Shown: positions 42,935 to 51,879 of the stretch, in pieces
How positions within the stretch are numbered: position 1 is the stretch's first letter
Layout: each line of letters begins with the position of its first letter
Assembly: GCF_039649665.1 (NCBI RefSeq)
Contig: NZ_JBDJAW010000005.1
Span: 62,001 to 126,000 of the forward strand
Direction: 5' to 3'
DNA from: Microbispora sp. ZYX-F-249
Lineage (GTDB): Bacteria > Actinomycetota > Actinomycetes > Streptosporangiales > Streptosporangiaceae
DNA length: 64,000 nucleotides
Program-made: the position numbers and the translations under genes
The notes under the pieces: generated by a model
What the model was told of the DNA's origin: nothing
Databases searched by the model: none
What the model saw: only the letters and a program-made list of their open reading frames with translations

Positions 42935-44785
42935 TCAGGTGACGGTCTGGGTGGGCCGGCGGTCGAGCTCCGCGGGGGTGTCGTCGTCGATGAGGAAGCC
43001 TCCGGACTGGTGGTGCCAGAGCCGGGCGTAGGAGCCGTCGGCCTGGAGCAGTTCGCCGTGGGTGCCCTGCTCCACGATGCGTCCCCGGTTGAGCACGACG
43101 AGCCGGTCCATGCGGACGACGGTGCTCAGGCGGTGTGCGACCACGAGCGCGGTCCGGTCCTGCATCAACTGCCACAGGGCCTCCTGGACGAGGATCTCGC
43201 TCTCGGAGTCCAAGGCGCTGGTCGCCTCGTCCAGCAGGAGGATGGGGGCGTCGCGCAGGATGGCGCGCGCGAGTGCGATGCGTTGCCGCTGGCCGCCGGA
43301 GAGCTTGACGCCGCGCTCGCCGACCAGGGTGTCGAAGCCGTCCGGCAGGGCCTCGACGAACTCCGTGACGTGCGCCGCCCGGGCGGCCCGCAGGATCTCG
43401 GCCTCGGTGGCGCCCGGCCGGGCGAACGCGAGGTTGTCGCGTACGGACCGGTGGAACATGGCGGGATCCTGGGGGACGTAGGCGATGAGGCTGCGCAGGT
43501 CCGTCTGACGCAGCCGGGCGATGTCCTGGCCCCCGATCAGGATCCTGCCTCCGTCGATGTCCATGAGACGCAGCAACAACCGGGTGAGGGTGGTCTTGCC
43601 GCCGCCGGACTGGCCGACCAGCCCGATCTTCGCGCCGCTGGAAATGTCCAGGTCCAGGTCCTCGAACAGGAGCGGGCCACGGCCGTGCGCGAACCGCACC
43701 CGTTCGAAGCGAATGCTCGCGTCGGCCGGGCGCAGTGGCTGCGGATCGACCGGGTCCACCACGGTCGGCGGCTCGAGCAGCAGTTCGGTGAACTGGGCCG
43801 CCTCGGTGAGCACGCTCTCGATGCGCCGGTATATCTGGTTGAACTCGAACATGATGCTGATCGTGTTCGAGTAGTAGGTGAACGTCACCACGATGGCCTC
43901 CACACCGAGACCTCCGCGCAGCGCCACGGCGAGGAGCAGGCCCACGGTGCTGGTGAGCACCGACAGCGGGGCGACGACGGTGTCCACCCGGAGGTTGCCG
44001 TAGTCCCAGGAGCGGAGGGACAACCTGCGCTGCTCGGCGATCCTCGTCCGGTATTCCGTGGCTTCGCGCTCCTCGGCGGCGAACGCGCGGACCGTGTCCA
44101 TGTTGGCCAGCACGTCGGCGACGTGGCCCGACACCCGCACCTTGGCGGCCTCGCGTTGGTTGACCAGCGCCTGACGGCGGCGGATGAGCGGGGCGACGAG
44201 CAAACCGGTGACGATGATGAGGCCCACGAGGACGAGGACCAGCAGCGGGTGGTACTGCCACAGCACCACCGAGGCGAAGGCCAGCGGCACCAGCTTGGCC
44301 ATGATCGAGAAGGTGAGCGTGTCGGCGAACTCCTCGAACCTGGAGGAGAACCCGATGACCCGCTTGGTCAGCGAGCCGGCGAAGTTGTCGTGGAAGAACG
44401 CGGCGTCCTTGGCCAGCAGCGCGTCCATGCCCACCACGCCGAGCCGCTCGATGCCCCGGGCGTCGGTGCGGTTCAGGAAGTGCAGCCCCACCCGCCATAC
44501 CACCTCGCCCATGAGCAGCATCGCGCCGAAGCCGAGCACGTACGGCAGCAGCACGCCGATGGTGCCGTCCCCGCCGTCGGACAGGTGCCCCACGAGCCCG
44601 GCCACCGCCAGCGGCGCCAGGTAGAACAGGCAGATGTTCCCGACCGCCGGCAACGTCAGCGCGGGCACCGCCACCCGCCACTGCCGTCTCAGCTCGGCGC
44701 CGTAGTAGCGCAGCACCAGCAGGACCGCCGATTTCCGCGCCGATGGGCCGTCTCCGACCTCCTCACCCGATCCGAGCACAGCCAT
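42935..44785 (-). CDS. ABC transporter, fused permease/ATPase (multidrug type)
   Basis: The 616-residue product is a type I half-exporter. Six membrane helices (about 20-320) include IICLFYLAPLAVAGLVG-like and HPLLVLVLVGLIIVTGLLVAPLI segments. The nucleotide-binding domain follows: Walker A GQSGGGKTT (about 393-401), Q-loop AYVPQDPAMF, signature LSGGQRQRIALARA, Walker B PILLLDEATSALD, H-loop VVAHRLSTV. It probably homodimerises to export a drug or lipid. It is divergent from the LacI gene at 45048, with a triple 24-bp repeat between them. Confidence 0.93.
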   Translation of the reverse strand: MAVLGSGEEVGDGPSARKSAVLLVLRYYGAELRRQWRVAVPALTLPAVGNICLFYLAPLAVAGLVGHLSDGGDGTIGVLLPYVLGFGAMLLMGEVVWRVGLHFLNRTDARGIERLGVVGMDALLAKDAAFFHDNFAGSLTKRVIGFSSRFEEFADTLTFSIMAKLVPLAFASVVLWQYHPLLVLVLVGLIIVTGLLVAPLIRRRQALVNQREAAKVRVSGHVADVLANMDTVRAFAAEEREATEYRTRIAEQRRLSLRSWDYGNLRVDTVVAPLSVLTSTVGLLLAVALRGGLGVEAIVVTFTYYSNTISIMFEFNQIYRRIESVLTEAAQFTELLLEPPTVVDPVDPQPLRPADASIRFERVRFAHGRGPLLFEDLDLDISSGAKIGLVGQSGGGKTTLTRLLLRLMDIDGGRILIGGQDIARLRQTDLRSLIAYVPQDPAMFHRSVRDNLAFARPGATEAEILRAARAAHVTEFVEALPDGFDTLVGERGVKLSGGQRQRIALARAILRDAPILLLDEATSALDSESEILVQEALWQLMQDRTALVVAHRLSTVVRMDRLVVLNRGRIVEQGTHGELLQADGSYARLWHHQSGGFLIDDDTPAELDRRPTQTVT

Positions 44786-44930
44786 CAGCCCCTCCTGAAT
44801 GCCGGCGTCCCCGTGGCCATGCTGCCCCAGCGCCCGACGGAAGGGCGAACGATTTTCCCGTCACTCCACTACCAAGAGTGACCGGCTCGGGGGATCGGAG
44901 GGGCCGCCGCGGTTCCCCGACCGGCCCGGA

Positions 44931-45002
44931 GGCGGGACAATGGGCACGGTCCCAGGCGGGACAATGGGCACGGTCCCAGGCGGGACAATGGGCACGGTCC
45001 CG
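44931..45002. repeat. Triple 24-bp direct repeat upstream of a LacI gene
   Basis: Three near-perfect copies of a 24-bp unit follow without gaps (44931-44954, 44955-44978, 44979-45002). Each contains GGGAC and GTCCC separated by ten bases, an internal inverted repeat. The array lies 46 bp before the LacI start at 45048 and 146 bp before the divergent ABC transporter start. It reads through in frame as GGTMGTVP, but no ribosome binding site supports translation, so a protein-binding array is more likely. Confidence 0.8.
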
Positions 45003-45047
45003 CGTGTGAGCGGGGTCGGCAGAGGATCGCGGGTGCAGGGAGTGTCG

Positions 45048-46115
45048 ATGGGCAGGCGGACGCCCCATGCCACGCTCCAGATGATCGCCGACGAGACGGG
45101 CGTCACCCCCTCGACGGTGTCCCGGGTGCTGAACTCGGCATCCGAGGCGTCGGCGCGCCGCTGGGCGTCCGCGGAAACGATCAACCGGATCCGCGCCGCG
45201 GCCGCCTCGCACGGCTACACGCCCAACCCGCAGGCCGTCGGGCTGCGGACGCAGCGCTCCCGGCTGATCGGCGTGATCGTGCCCCGGCTTCAGGACTACG
45301 TGCTCGCCACCATCTACGAGGGGATCGACGAGGCGGCCACGGAGAAGGGCTTCGCCACCTTCGTCACCAACTCTCTCGACGACCCGCAGAAGCGGGCGCG
45401 TGCGACCGAGACGCTGCTGTCCCGCCGGGTCGAGGGCATGATCTTCGGAGACGCGCAGTTCGACGGCGAGTTCCTGCAGGGGGTCGCCGAGCGTGGGATG
45501 AAGTTCGTCCTCGTCTCCCGGCGCGCCCGCGACTTCCCATCCGTGACCTGCGACGACCATCTCGGCGGCAGGCTGGTGGGCGAGCACCTCGTCTCCATCG
45601 GACGCCGCGACGTCGCGATCCTGGCGGGTGAGCCGTACGCCTCCACCGGCCTCGACCGGACGCGGGGCGCCATCGACGCGCTCCGCGAGGCGGGTGTGGA
45701 CGTCCCGCCGCACCGCGTCGTCCACGGCCGCTTCGACGCGCAGGGCGGACGGGAGGCGGCGGAGCGGATCCTCGACAGCCGTCCACTGCCGGACGCGATC
45801 TTCGCCGCCAACGACTTCGCGGCGATCGGCGTCATGGGCGCACTGCGTGACAGGAAGCTGTCGATTCCCGACGACGTCGCTCTGGTCGGGTACAACGACA
45901 CCGCGCTGGCGGCGGAACTGCCCACGCCGCTGACCACCGTACGGTCGCCGATGCACGAGATCGGACGGCGCGGGCTGGAGATGCTGCTCGACCTGCTCCA
46001 GGGCGCCGAGGTCGAGCCGCTGCGCCTGCCGCCCACGCTCGTCGTCCGCGAGTCGACGGTGTCGGCGGAGGCCTCCCGGTCCACCGGTACGGACGGGTCC
46101 GGCCCGTCCGTGTGA
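45048..46115 (+). CDS. LacI-family transcriptional regulator of the downstream catabolic operon
   Basis: The 355-residue product has the HTH (ATLQMIADETGVTPSTVSRVLNS, about 7-29) and a sensor domain with PDAIFAANDFAAIGVMGALRDR and VALVGYNDTALAAELPTPLTTVRSPMHEIGR, plus GVIVPRLQDYVLATIYEGI. The ATG at 45048 follows AGGGAG. It stands directly before, and in line with, the MFS/SDR/asparaginase operon, whose upstream region has three matching palindromes, so it is the probable operon regulator. The repeats upstream may be its own operators or those of another factor. Confidence 0.9.
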   Translation: MGRRTPHATLQMIADETGVTPSTVSRVLNSASEASARRWASAETINRIRAAAASHGYTPNPQAVGLRTQRSRLIGVIVPRLQDYVLATIYEGIDEAATEKGFATFVTNSLDDPQKRARATETLLSRRVEGMIFGDAQFDGEFLQGVAERGMKFVLVSRRARDFPSVTCDDHLGGRLVGEHLVSIGRRDVAILAGEPYASTGLDRTRGAIDALREAGVDVPPHRVVHGRFDAQGGREAAERILDSRPLPDAIFAANDFAAIGVMGALRDRKLSIPDDVALVGYNDTALAAELPTPLTTVRSPMHEIGRRGLEMLLDLLQGAEVEPLRLPPTLVVRESTVSAEASRSTGTDGSGPSV

Positions 46116-46118
46116 CCC

Positions 46119-46145
46119 TTGACATGGGCGGATGCCACATTTAAC
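46119..46145 (+). promoter_or_regulatory. Candidate promoter for the catabolic operon
   Basis: TTGACA at 46119-46124 is followed 15 bases later by TTTAAC (46140-46145). This resembles a short-spaced sigma-A-type promoter. The first operator follows at 46159. The spacing is shorter than the ideal 17 bases, so this is a tentative call. Confidence 0.35.
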
Positions 46146-46158
46146 CTGCCTGAAGGTT

Positions 46159-46174
46159 GCACAAAGGTTTGGGT
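46159..46174. promoter_or_regulatory. Operator O1 (GCACAAAGGTTTGGGT)
   Basis: A diverged copy, in reverse orientation, of the palindrome found at 46351 and 46373. It lies just after the candidate -10 at 46140, where a bound repressor would block initiation or early elongation. Confidence 0.6.
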
Positions 46175-46350
46175 AGTGACCCGGGACGCACCGGTCCCCA
46201 GGTGCGGCCCACCCGGCCAGGCGTGTGGGGTCGACCATTCCGCCGCCGGCCGGCGTGACGCCGAGGTACGCATACGTGACGGGCGCGCGACAAGCGGGCG
46301 GCCACGTCTCATCGCACATGAAAAAGGTCAGGGTCTCGTCTCCGCTCCTC

Positions 46351-46388
46351 ACACAAACCTTTGTGCGGCGTTACACAAACCTTTGTGT
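46351..46388. promoter_or_regulatory. Operators O2 and O3 (ACACAAA-CC-TTTGTGT)
   Basis: Two palindromes with 22 bp between their starts: 46351-46366 (ACACAAACCTTTGTGC) and 46373-46388 (ACACAAACCTTTGTGT, perfect seven-base arms). Two helical turns apart, they would bind two dimers on one DNA face. They lie 35 bp before the MFS start, 190 bp from O1, so DNA looping is possible. The region 46175-46350 between them shows no gene. Confidence 0.8.
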
Positions 46389-46422
46389 GCCTTCTTGAGC
46401 TCAACTAGGAGGAGTCCCCCAA

Positions 46423-47799
46423 ATGGGAGCTGTCCCATCCCAGGGAGCGCCGGGCGCGTCCCTGCGAGCGCCCGCGAACGAACCCTGGAACCGGCCGGTG
46501 ACGAAGCGGGCGGTCGTCTACGTCAGCGTCATCGCCTTCCTCGCCTGGGTCGCCTCCGTGTACGACTACACCCTCTTCGGCACCCTCCTGCCGAAGATCG
46601 GTGAGCATTTCGGCTGGTCCACGAGCCAGTCGACGATGGTCAACACCTTCGCCACGGTCGGCGTGTTCATCGTCTCCCTCGTCGTCGGCCCGGTCCTGGA
46701 CAAGATGGGCCGTAAGAAGGCCCTGGTCCTGCTGATGACCGGCGGCGCGCTCGCGTCGGGGCTCACCGGGCTCGCGGTCGGGGCCGCGAGCGTGGTCGTC
46801 ATCCGGGCGTTCACCGGCCTGTCCCTCTCCGAAGAGGTGGTCAACGCCGTCTACCTCAACGAGATGTTCAAGAAGGTGAAGAACCGGGGCTTCGTCTTCA
46901 GCCTGGTGCAGGCGGGGTGGCCGGTGGGCGCTCTGCTGTCGGCGGGCATCACGGCGGTCCTCCTGCCGCTCGCCGGGTGGCGGTGGTCCTTCTTCTTCGC
47001 CCTCGCCTTCTCCATCCCGATCATCCTGCTCGCGCTCAAGCTGCCCGAGTCTCCGACGTTCCTCGCGATGAAGGAGGTCAAGCGCCGGCAGGAGCAGGGT
47101 GATCACGCCGGGGCCCGCGAGCTCGCCGAGGAACACGACGTCACCGAGCTGGTGGACGGCAGGACGAGCGGCGCGCTCAAGGACGTCCTCGCTCCCGGGC
47201 TGCGCCGGCACACCATCAGCCTGGCGCTCGCGTGGCTCACCAACTGGATGGGCATCCAGGTCTTCTCCGTCCTCGGCACCACGGTGCTGGTGGAGGCGAA
47301 GGGCGTCTCGTTCGAGAGCGCGCTCATCGTCCTCGTACTGTCCAACATCGCCGGATTCGCCGGATACCTCTTCCACGGCTGGATCGGCGACCGGATCGGG
47401 CGGAAGCTGACGATCACCCTCGGCTGGCTCATCGGCGGCTCCGTCAGCCTCCTCATGCTCCTGCTGCCCACCGGGCAGGGGCTCACGATCGCGCTCTACG
47501 CGCTGACGCTTTTCTTCCTCAACGGCCCCTACGCCGCGATGTTGTTCTACATGGGCGAGTCGTTCCCGGCGCACGTGCGGGGAACGGGAGCCAACGTGGC
47601 GCACGTCATGGCGCCGCTGGGCGGCATCGCCGGATCGGCGCTGCTCAGCGTGCTCCTCGCGACCGGGCTGTCCATGACCGTCGCCGCGATCACCGCCGGC
47701 TCCGTGTTCATGCTCATCTCGGGCTTCCTGATGCTCGGCACGAACACCACCAACCGGTTCGGCGACCACGCGGCACAGAAGAAGGAGGTTCTCGCATGA
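46423..47799 (+). CDS. MFS metabolite/proton symporter
   Basis: The 458-residue product has twelve membrane helices and MFS motifs (DKMGRKKA after helix 2, GDRIGRKLTI after helix 8). The layout WVASVYDYTLFGTLLPKIGEHFGWS is typical of sugar- or aromatic-acid-type uptake carriers (AAHS/sialate group), as is FNGPYAAMLFYMGESFPAHVRGTG-type text near helix 11. It follows AGGAGGAG. It starts the catabolic operon, and its stop overlaps the next gene's start (ATGA). It is predicted to bring in the pathway substrate. Confidence 0.92.
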   Translation: MGAVPSQGAPGASLRAPANEPWNRPVTKRAVVYVSVIAFLAWVASVYDYTLFGTLLPKIGEHFGWSTSQSTMVNTFATVGVFIVSLVVGPVLDKMGRKKALVLLMTGGALASGLTGLAVGAASVVVIRAFTGLSLSEEVVNAVYLNEMFKKVKNRGFVFSLVQAGWPVGALLSAGITAVLLPLAGWRWSFFFALAFSIPIILLALKLPESPTFLAMKEVKRRQEQGDHAGARELAEEHDVTELVDGRTSGALKDVLAPGLRRHTISLALAWLTNWMGIQVFSVLGTTVLVEAKGVSFESALIVLVLSNIAGFAGYLFHGWIGDRIGRKLTITLGWLIGGSVSLLMLLLPTGQGLTIALYALTLFFLNGPYAAMLFYMGESFPAHVRGTGANVAHVMAPLGGIAGSALLSVLLATGLSMTVAAITAGSVFMLISGFLMLGTNTTNRFGDHAAQKKEVLA

Positions 47800-48575
47800 C
47801 CAGGGACGACGGGCTCGAGGGCAAGGTCGCGGTCATCTCGGGAGGGGCCAGCGGCATCGGCCGGGCCCTGGCCGTCGCCTACGCCAGGGCCGGGGCGCAC
47901 TCGGTCGTCGGCTACTACCCCGGTGATCCGCACGACGCGGGCGACACCGTCGCCGCCGTCGAGGCCGCGGGCGGGCGCTGCGTGGCCGTGGAGCTCGACG
48001 TCCGGTCGCATGAGCAGACCGAGCGCTTCGCGCAGGCGGCGGTCGAGGCCTTCGGCCGCCTCGACATCGCCGTGGCCGCCGCGGGCGTGCTGCGCCGCCA
48101 GGCGCTGGCGGAGATGACCGACGGCGCGTGGGACGACATGCTCGCGGTCGACCTCGGCGGCGTCCTGCGGATCTTCCGCTCCTGTGCGGCCCATATGGCG
48201 CAGGGCGGCTCGATGGTCGCCACCTCCTCGATCGCCGGCGGCGTGTACGGATGGGAGGAGCACAGCCACTACGCGGCGGCCAAGGCCGGCGTGCTCGGGC
48301 TGTGCCGTTCCCTGGCCGTCGAGCTGGCGCCGCGCGGGATCCGCGTGAACGCGGTGATCCCCGGGCTGATCGAGAGCCCCCAGTCGCTCGACGAGGTCAA
48401 CTCGCTCGGCCCGCAGGGCCTGCGGGAGGCGGGGAACATCATCCCGGCCGGACGGGTGGGCACGGTCGACGAGGCGGCCCGGGTGATCCGGTTCCTCACC
48501 TCCGACGACGCCGCGTACGTGACCGGGCAGAGCGTGATCGTGGACGGCGGGCTCACCGTCCGCTGGCCGAGCTGA
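47796..48575 (+). CDS. SDR-family oxidoreductase (first of two)
   Basis: The 259-residue product is a classical short-chain dehydrogenase: cofactor motif ISGGASGIGRALA (about 14-26), NAG-equivalent AAAGVLR, active site with Tyr and Lys in SHYAAAKAG, and the C-terminal AAYVTGQSVIVDGGL. NAD(P)-dependent, it oxidises or reduces an alcohol/ketone. It overlaps the MFS stop by ATGA and is translated with it. The substrate is not deducible. Confidence 0.92.
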   Translation: MTRDDGLEGKVAVISGGASGIGRALAVAYARAGAHSVVGYYPGDPHDAGDTVAAVEAAGGRCVAVELDVRSHEQTERFAQAAVEAFGRLDIAVAAAGVLRRQALAEMTDGAWDDMLAVDLGGVLRIFRSCAAHMAQGGSMVATSSIAGGVYGWEEHSHYAAAKAGVLGLCRSLAVELAPRGIRVNAVIPGLIESPQSLDEVNSLGPQGLREAGNIIPAGRVGTVDEAARVIRFLTSDDAAYVTGQSVIVDGGLTVRWPS

Positions 48576-48587
48576 GGGGAACGGACC

Positions 48588-49331
48588 ATGGGAGCTCTCG
48601 ACGGCCAGGTCGCCGTCATCACCGGAGCGTCGAGCGGGATCGGGGCCGCGACGGCCCGGCTGTTCGCCGCGGAGGGCGCCGCTCTCGCCCTGCTCGACCT
48701 CAAGCCCGTCGCCGGAGAGCTGCTCGGCCTCGGCACGGACACGGGCCACGTCACGGGCCACGTCGTCGACGTCACCGACGCCGCCGCCGTCGAGCGTGTC
48801 ATGGCCGAGGTCGTCGAACGGCACGGCCGGATCGACGTGCTGGTCAGCGCGGCCGGCATCCTCGACGAGGTCCCCTTCCTGGAGATGACCCCGGAGCGCT
48901 TCGACCGGACCATCGCCGTGGACCTGCGCGGGGTCTTCCTCGCCGCCCGCTACGCCGCGCCGTACATGGTGGAGGCGGGCCGGGGCCGCATCATCAACAT
49001 CGCCTCCCAGCTCGGCATCAAGGGCGGCACGGGCCTCGCCCACTACGTCGCCGCCAAGGCGGGCGTGATCGGCCTGACGAAGGCCCTCGCCCTCGAACTC
49101 GCGCCGAAGGGCGTGCTCGTCAACGCGATCGCCCCCGGCCCGATCGTGACGCCGCTCATCGACGGGCTGTCGGAGGAGTGGAAGCGGAGCAAGGCCGCGG
49201 AGCTGCCGCTCGGCAGGTTCGGCCGGCCCGAGGAGGTCGCGCCGACCGCGCTGCTCCTGGCCGGCTCGCCCGGCGGGGACATCTACGTCGGTCAGACGCT
49301 CGGCCCCAACTCCGGCGACGTGATGCCGTGA
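48588..49331 (+). CDS. SDR-family oxidoreductase (second)
   Basis: The 247-residue product has the FabG-like pattern: TGASSGIGAATARLF (about 12-26), SAAGILDE, active-site HYVAAKAG with preceding NIASQLG, and GQTLGPNSGDVMP at the end. It lies 12 bp after the first SDR and differs in the loop regions, so the two act on distinct substrates or opposite steps. Its last bases overlap the asparaginase-like gene (GTGA). Confidence 0.92.
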   Translation: MGALDGQVAVITGASSGIGAATARLFAAEGAALALLDLKPVAGELLGLGTDTGHVTGHVVDVTDAAAVERVMAEVVERHGRIDVLVSAAGILDEVPFLEMTPERFDRTIAVDLRGVFLAARYAAPYMVEAGRGRIINIASQLGIKGGTGLAHYVAAKAGVIGLTKALALELAPKGVLVNAIAPGPIVTPLIDGLSEEWKRSKAAELPLGRFGRPEEVAPTALLLAGSPGGDIYVGQTLGPNSGDVMP

Positions 49332-50329
49332 GCGTCCGGACGGAAGACGGATCCCGGAAGGCGCGCGTCGTCGTCATCGCGACCGGCGGGACCATCGCGT
49401 CGAGCAGCGAACCCGGCGGCCCGGCGGTGGCACGCAGGACCGCCGCACAGCTCCTCGGCTCCACCGGCTACGGGGACGTCGAGGTCGAGGGCCGCGACCT
49501 GTTCAGCCTCGGCTCCTACCTGCTCGGTCACCACGAGCTGCGCCTCATCGCGGAGGCCGTCGCCGCGGAGATCGCCAGGGACGACGTGACCGGCGTCGTG
49601 GTGACCCACGGCACCGACACCATGGAGGAGACGGCGTTCCTCCTGGACCTCGTCCACGGCGGAGACAAGCCCGTCGTCCTCACCGGCGCCCAGCGGGCGG
49701 CCGACCAGCCCGACAGCGACGGGCCCCGCAACCTCCGGGAGGCCGTCGCCGTCGCCGCCTCTCCCGATGCGCGGGGGTGCGGCGCGCTCATCTCCTTCGC
49801 CGGGCGGATCTTCGCCGCCCGGGGCACCCGCAAGGCCCACACCGTCGCCGCCCAGCCGTTCAGGACCCTCGACGGCGGTCCCATCGGCCGCGTCGACGCG
49901 ACGGGCGTGCACATCACGGCGAGGCCGGTGCGGCCGGCGCCGCTGGACCCGCCCGGCCCCCGCTTCGACGACACCCGGGTGGACGTGGTGACGGTCCACC
50001 CGGGCGCCGACGCCGCGCTCGCCCGGGCCGCCGTACGCGCCGGAGCCCGGGCGGTCGTGCTCGCCGGGACCGGCGTCGGCAACGCCAACCACGCCCTGCT
50101 GGACTGGATTACCGAGGCCGTGGCCGAAGGAACGGTCGTGGCGCTGTCCACGCGGGTGGCCGAGGGGCCCGTCGTGCCCACGTACGGCAACGGCGGCGGG
50201 GTGGACCTCGTACGCGCCGGGGCGCTGAGCATGGGCGGGCTGCCCGTCTACCAGGCGAGGCTGCTGCTGGCGCTGCTGCTCTCCCAGGGGGTCTCCGTCA
50301 CGCGGCAGGCCCTCGCCGCCCACGTCTGA
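49328..50329 (+). CDS. Asparaginase-family amidohydrolase
   Basis: The 333-residue product carries both asparaginase signatures: VIATGGTIASSSE (first catalytic Thr, about residue 18-20) and VVTHGTDTMEETAFLL (second Thr and Asp), followed by VLTGAQRAADQPDSDGPRN. Bacterial members are cytoplasmic or periplasmic; there is no signal peptide here. It hydrolyses a side-chain or terminal amide. In this operon a specific amide intermediate is more likely than free asparagine. GTG start within the stop of the preceding SDR. Confidence 0.92.
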   Translation: MSVRTEDGSRKARVVVIATGGTIASSSEPGGPAVARRTAAQLLGSTGYGDVEVEGRDLFSLGSYLLGHHELRLIAEAVAAEIARDDVTGVVVTHGTDTMEETAFLLDLVHGGDKPVVLTGAQRAADQPDSDGPRNLREAVAVAASPDARGCGALISFAGRIFAARGTRKAHTVAAQPFRTLDGGPIGRVDATGVHITARPVRPAPLDPPGPRFDDTRVDVVTVHPGADAALARAAVRAGARAVVLAGTGVGNANHALLDWITEAVAEGTVVALSTRVAEGPVVPTYGNGGGVDLVRAGALSMGGLPVYQARLLLALLLSQGVSVTRQALAAHV

Positions 50330-50359
50330 CCCATCGATACCAAGAGAAGAGGATGCGCT

Positions 50360-51238
50360 GTGGCCAAGGAAATCTTCGTAGCGTTCGGGATCGACGTCGA
50401 CGCCGTCGGCGGCTGGCTCGGCTCCTACGGCGGTGAGGACTCCCCGGACGACATCTCGCGCGGCCTGTTCGCCGGCGAGGTGGGCGTCCCGCGGCTCAAC
50501 GCTCTGATGAAGAAGTACGACCTGCCGTCGACCTGGTTCTGGCCGGGGCACTCCATCGAGACCTTTCCCGAGCAGTTCGAGCAGGTCGTGGCCGCCGGAC
50601 ACGAGATCGGCGTGCACGGCTACAGCCACGAGAACCCGATCGCGATGAGCCGCGAGCAGGAGTCGACGATCCTCGACTACTGCATCGACCTCATCGAGAC
50701 GCGCACCGGCCGGCGCCCCACGGGGTACGTCGCGCCGTGGTGGGAGTTCTCGCCGGTCACCAACGAGCTGCTGCTCGAGCGCGGCATCAAGTACGACCAC
50801 TCGCTCATGCACCGCGACTTCGAGCCGTACTACGTGCGCGTCGGCGACACCTGGTCGAAGATCGACTACGACAAGGACGCCCGCGAGTGGATGAAGCCGC
50901 TCGTGCGCGGGCAGGAGACCGACCTCGTGGAGATCCCGGCGAGCTGGTACCTCGACGACCTGCCGCCCATGATGTTCATCAAGACCAGCCCGAACAGCCA
51001 CGGCTTCGTGAACCCGCGCCACATCGAGGAGATGTGGCGGGACCAGTTCGACTGGGTCTACCGGGAGTCGGACTACGCCGTCTTCACCTTCACGATCCAC
51101 CCGGACGTCTCGGGCCGTCCGCAGGTCCTGCTCATGCTGGAGCGCCTCATCGAGCACATCAACAAGCACGAGGGCGTCCGGTGGTCCACGTTCGACGCCA
51201 TCGCGGACGACTTCAAGGCCCGCCGTCCCCGGGCGTAA
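50360..51238 (+). CDS. Polysaccharide-deacetylase-fold hydrolase (HpPgdA/PuuE-like; possible cyclic imidase)
   Basis: The 292-residue cytoplasmic product has the NodB barrel: [10 protein letters not shown] (metal Asp), [24 protein letters not shown] (metal His pair) and [14 protein letters not shown]. The text and absence of a signal peptide fit the HpPgdA/PuuE subgroup. From memory, members of that subgroup hydrolyse cyclic imides or allantoin rather than deacetylating cell wall. With an asparaginase-like enzyme upstream, ring opening followed by half-amide hydrolysis is a reasonable reading. GTG start; 30 bp after the previous gene. Confidence 0.85.
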   Translation: MAKEIFVAFGIDVDAVGGWLGSYGGEDSPDDISRGLFAGEVGVPRLNALMKKYDLPSTWFWPGHSIETFPEQFEQVVAAGHEIGVHGYSHENPIAMSREQESTILDYCIDLIETRTGRRPTGYVAPWWEFSPVTNELLLERGIKYDHSLMHRDFEPYYVRVGDTWSKIDYDKDAREWMKPLVRGQETDLVEIPASWYLDDLPPMMFIKTSPNSHGFVNPRHIEEMWRDQFDWVYRESDYAVFTFTIHPDVSGRPQVLLMLERLIEHINKHEGVRWSTFDAIADDFKARRPRA

Positions 51239-51265
51239 CCGTCCGGGTAAGGGAGCGCGAACAGG

Positions 51266-51787
51266 ATGTGCGGTGCCTGTGGAGGCCCATCCGCGGACTG
51301 GGCCGGGCCCCTCGTCTCCGGGCACCGGCGCCGGGCGGCGATCGCCCGGTTCGTCGGCGCCGTGTGCAAGGGAGTGACGGTCCGTCCCGTCCCGCAGGGG
51401 TGGCTGGCGTCCGGCAGCACCGGCGGGGCGCGCGTCGCGCCGACCCTCGACCGGCTGCTGGACGGCGTGGCCCGTCTCCTGGTCCCGTCGGGATGGGACG
51501 AGCTCGAAGCGTCGCTGCGCGACCACGAGCACGGGACCGCCCACGACGACGACGCCTATCCCGGCTACCGTCCGCCGTCGGCGCCCCATCCGCAGCCGGC
51601 CGTCACGGTCATGAGGGTGCCGCCCGGCGGCGCCCTGCACCTGCGGCTCGCCGCGTTCGGGCTGGGCGTCCGCGTGTTCGACCGCCGCGCGGTCGCCCTC
51701 GACGCCCTCGGCCGGGCGGCGCCGTTCCGGCTGCTCGCGGCGGAGGGAAGGATCGTCGGCTCCGGCCCCGGAGTGAGCGCAGAGTGA
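51266..51787 (+). CDS. CxxC-start hypothetical protein, last gene of the catabolic operon
   Basis: The 173-residue product starts MCGACGGPSADWAGPLVSG, with a CxxC pair at residues 2-5 that could bind a metal or be redox active. The body is Arg/Ala-rich with AVCKGVTVRPVPQGWLASGSTGGARVAP and a second domain PAVTVMRVPPGGALHLRLAAFGLGVRVFDRRAVALDAL. No family is recognised. The ATG follows the deacetylase-like gene by 27 bp, in line with the operon. It may be an accessory or assembly protein. Confidence 0.65.
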   Translation: MCGACGGPSADWAGPLVSGHRRRAAIARFVGAVCKGVTVRPVPQGWLASGSTGGARVAPTLDRLLDGVARLLVPSGWDELEASLRDHEHGTAHDDDAYPGYRPPSAPHPQPAVTVMRVPPGGALHLRLAAFGLGVRVFDRRAVALDALGRAAPFRLLAAEGRIVGSGPGVSAE

Positions 51788-51879
51788 ACGGGGTGTGAGC
51801 GGAGTTTGAGCGGGTGTGAGCGGAGTTCGAGCGGACAGCGGGCGGCCATCCCAGGGTGGCCGCCCCCGACCGTCCCTCT

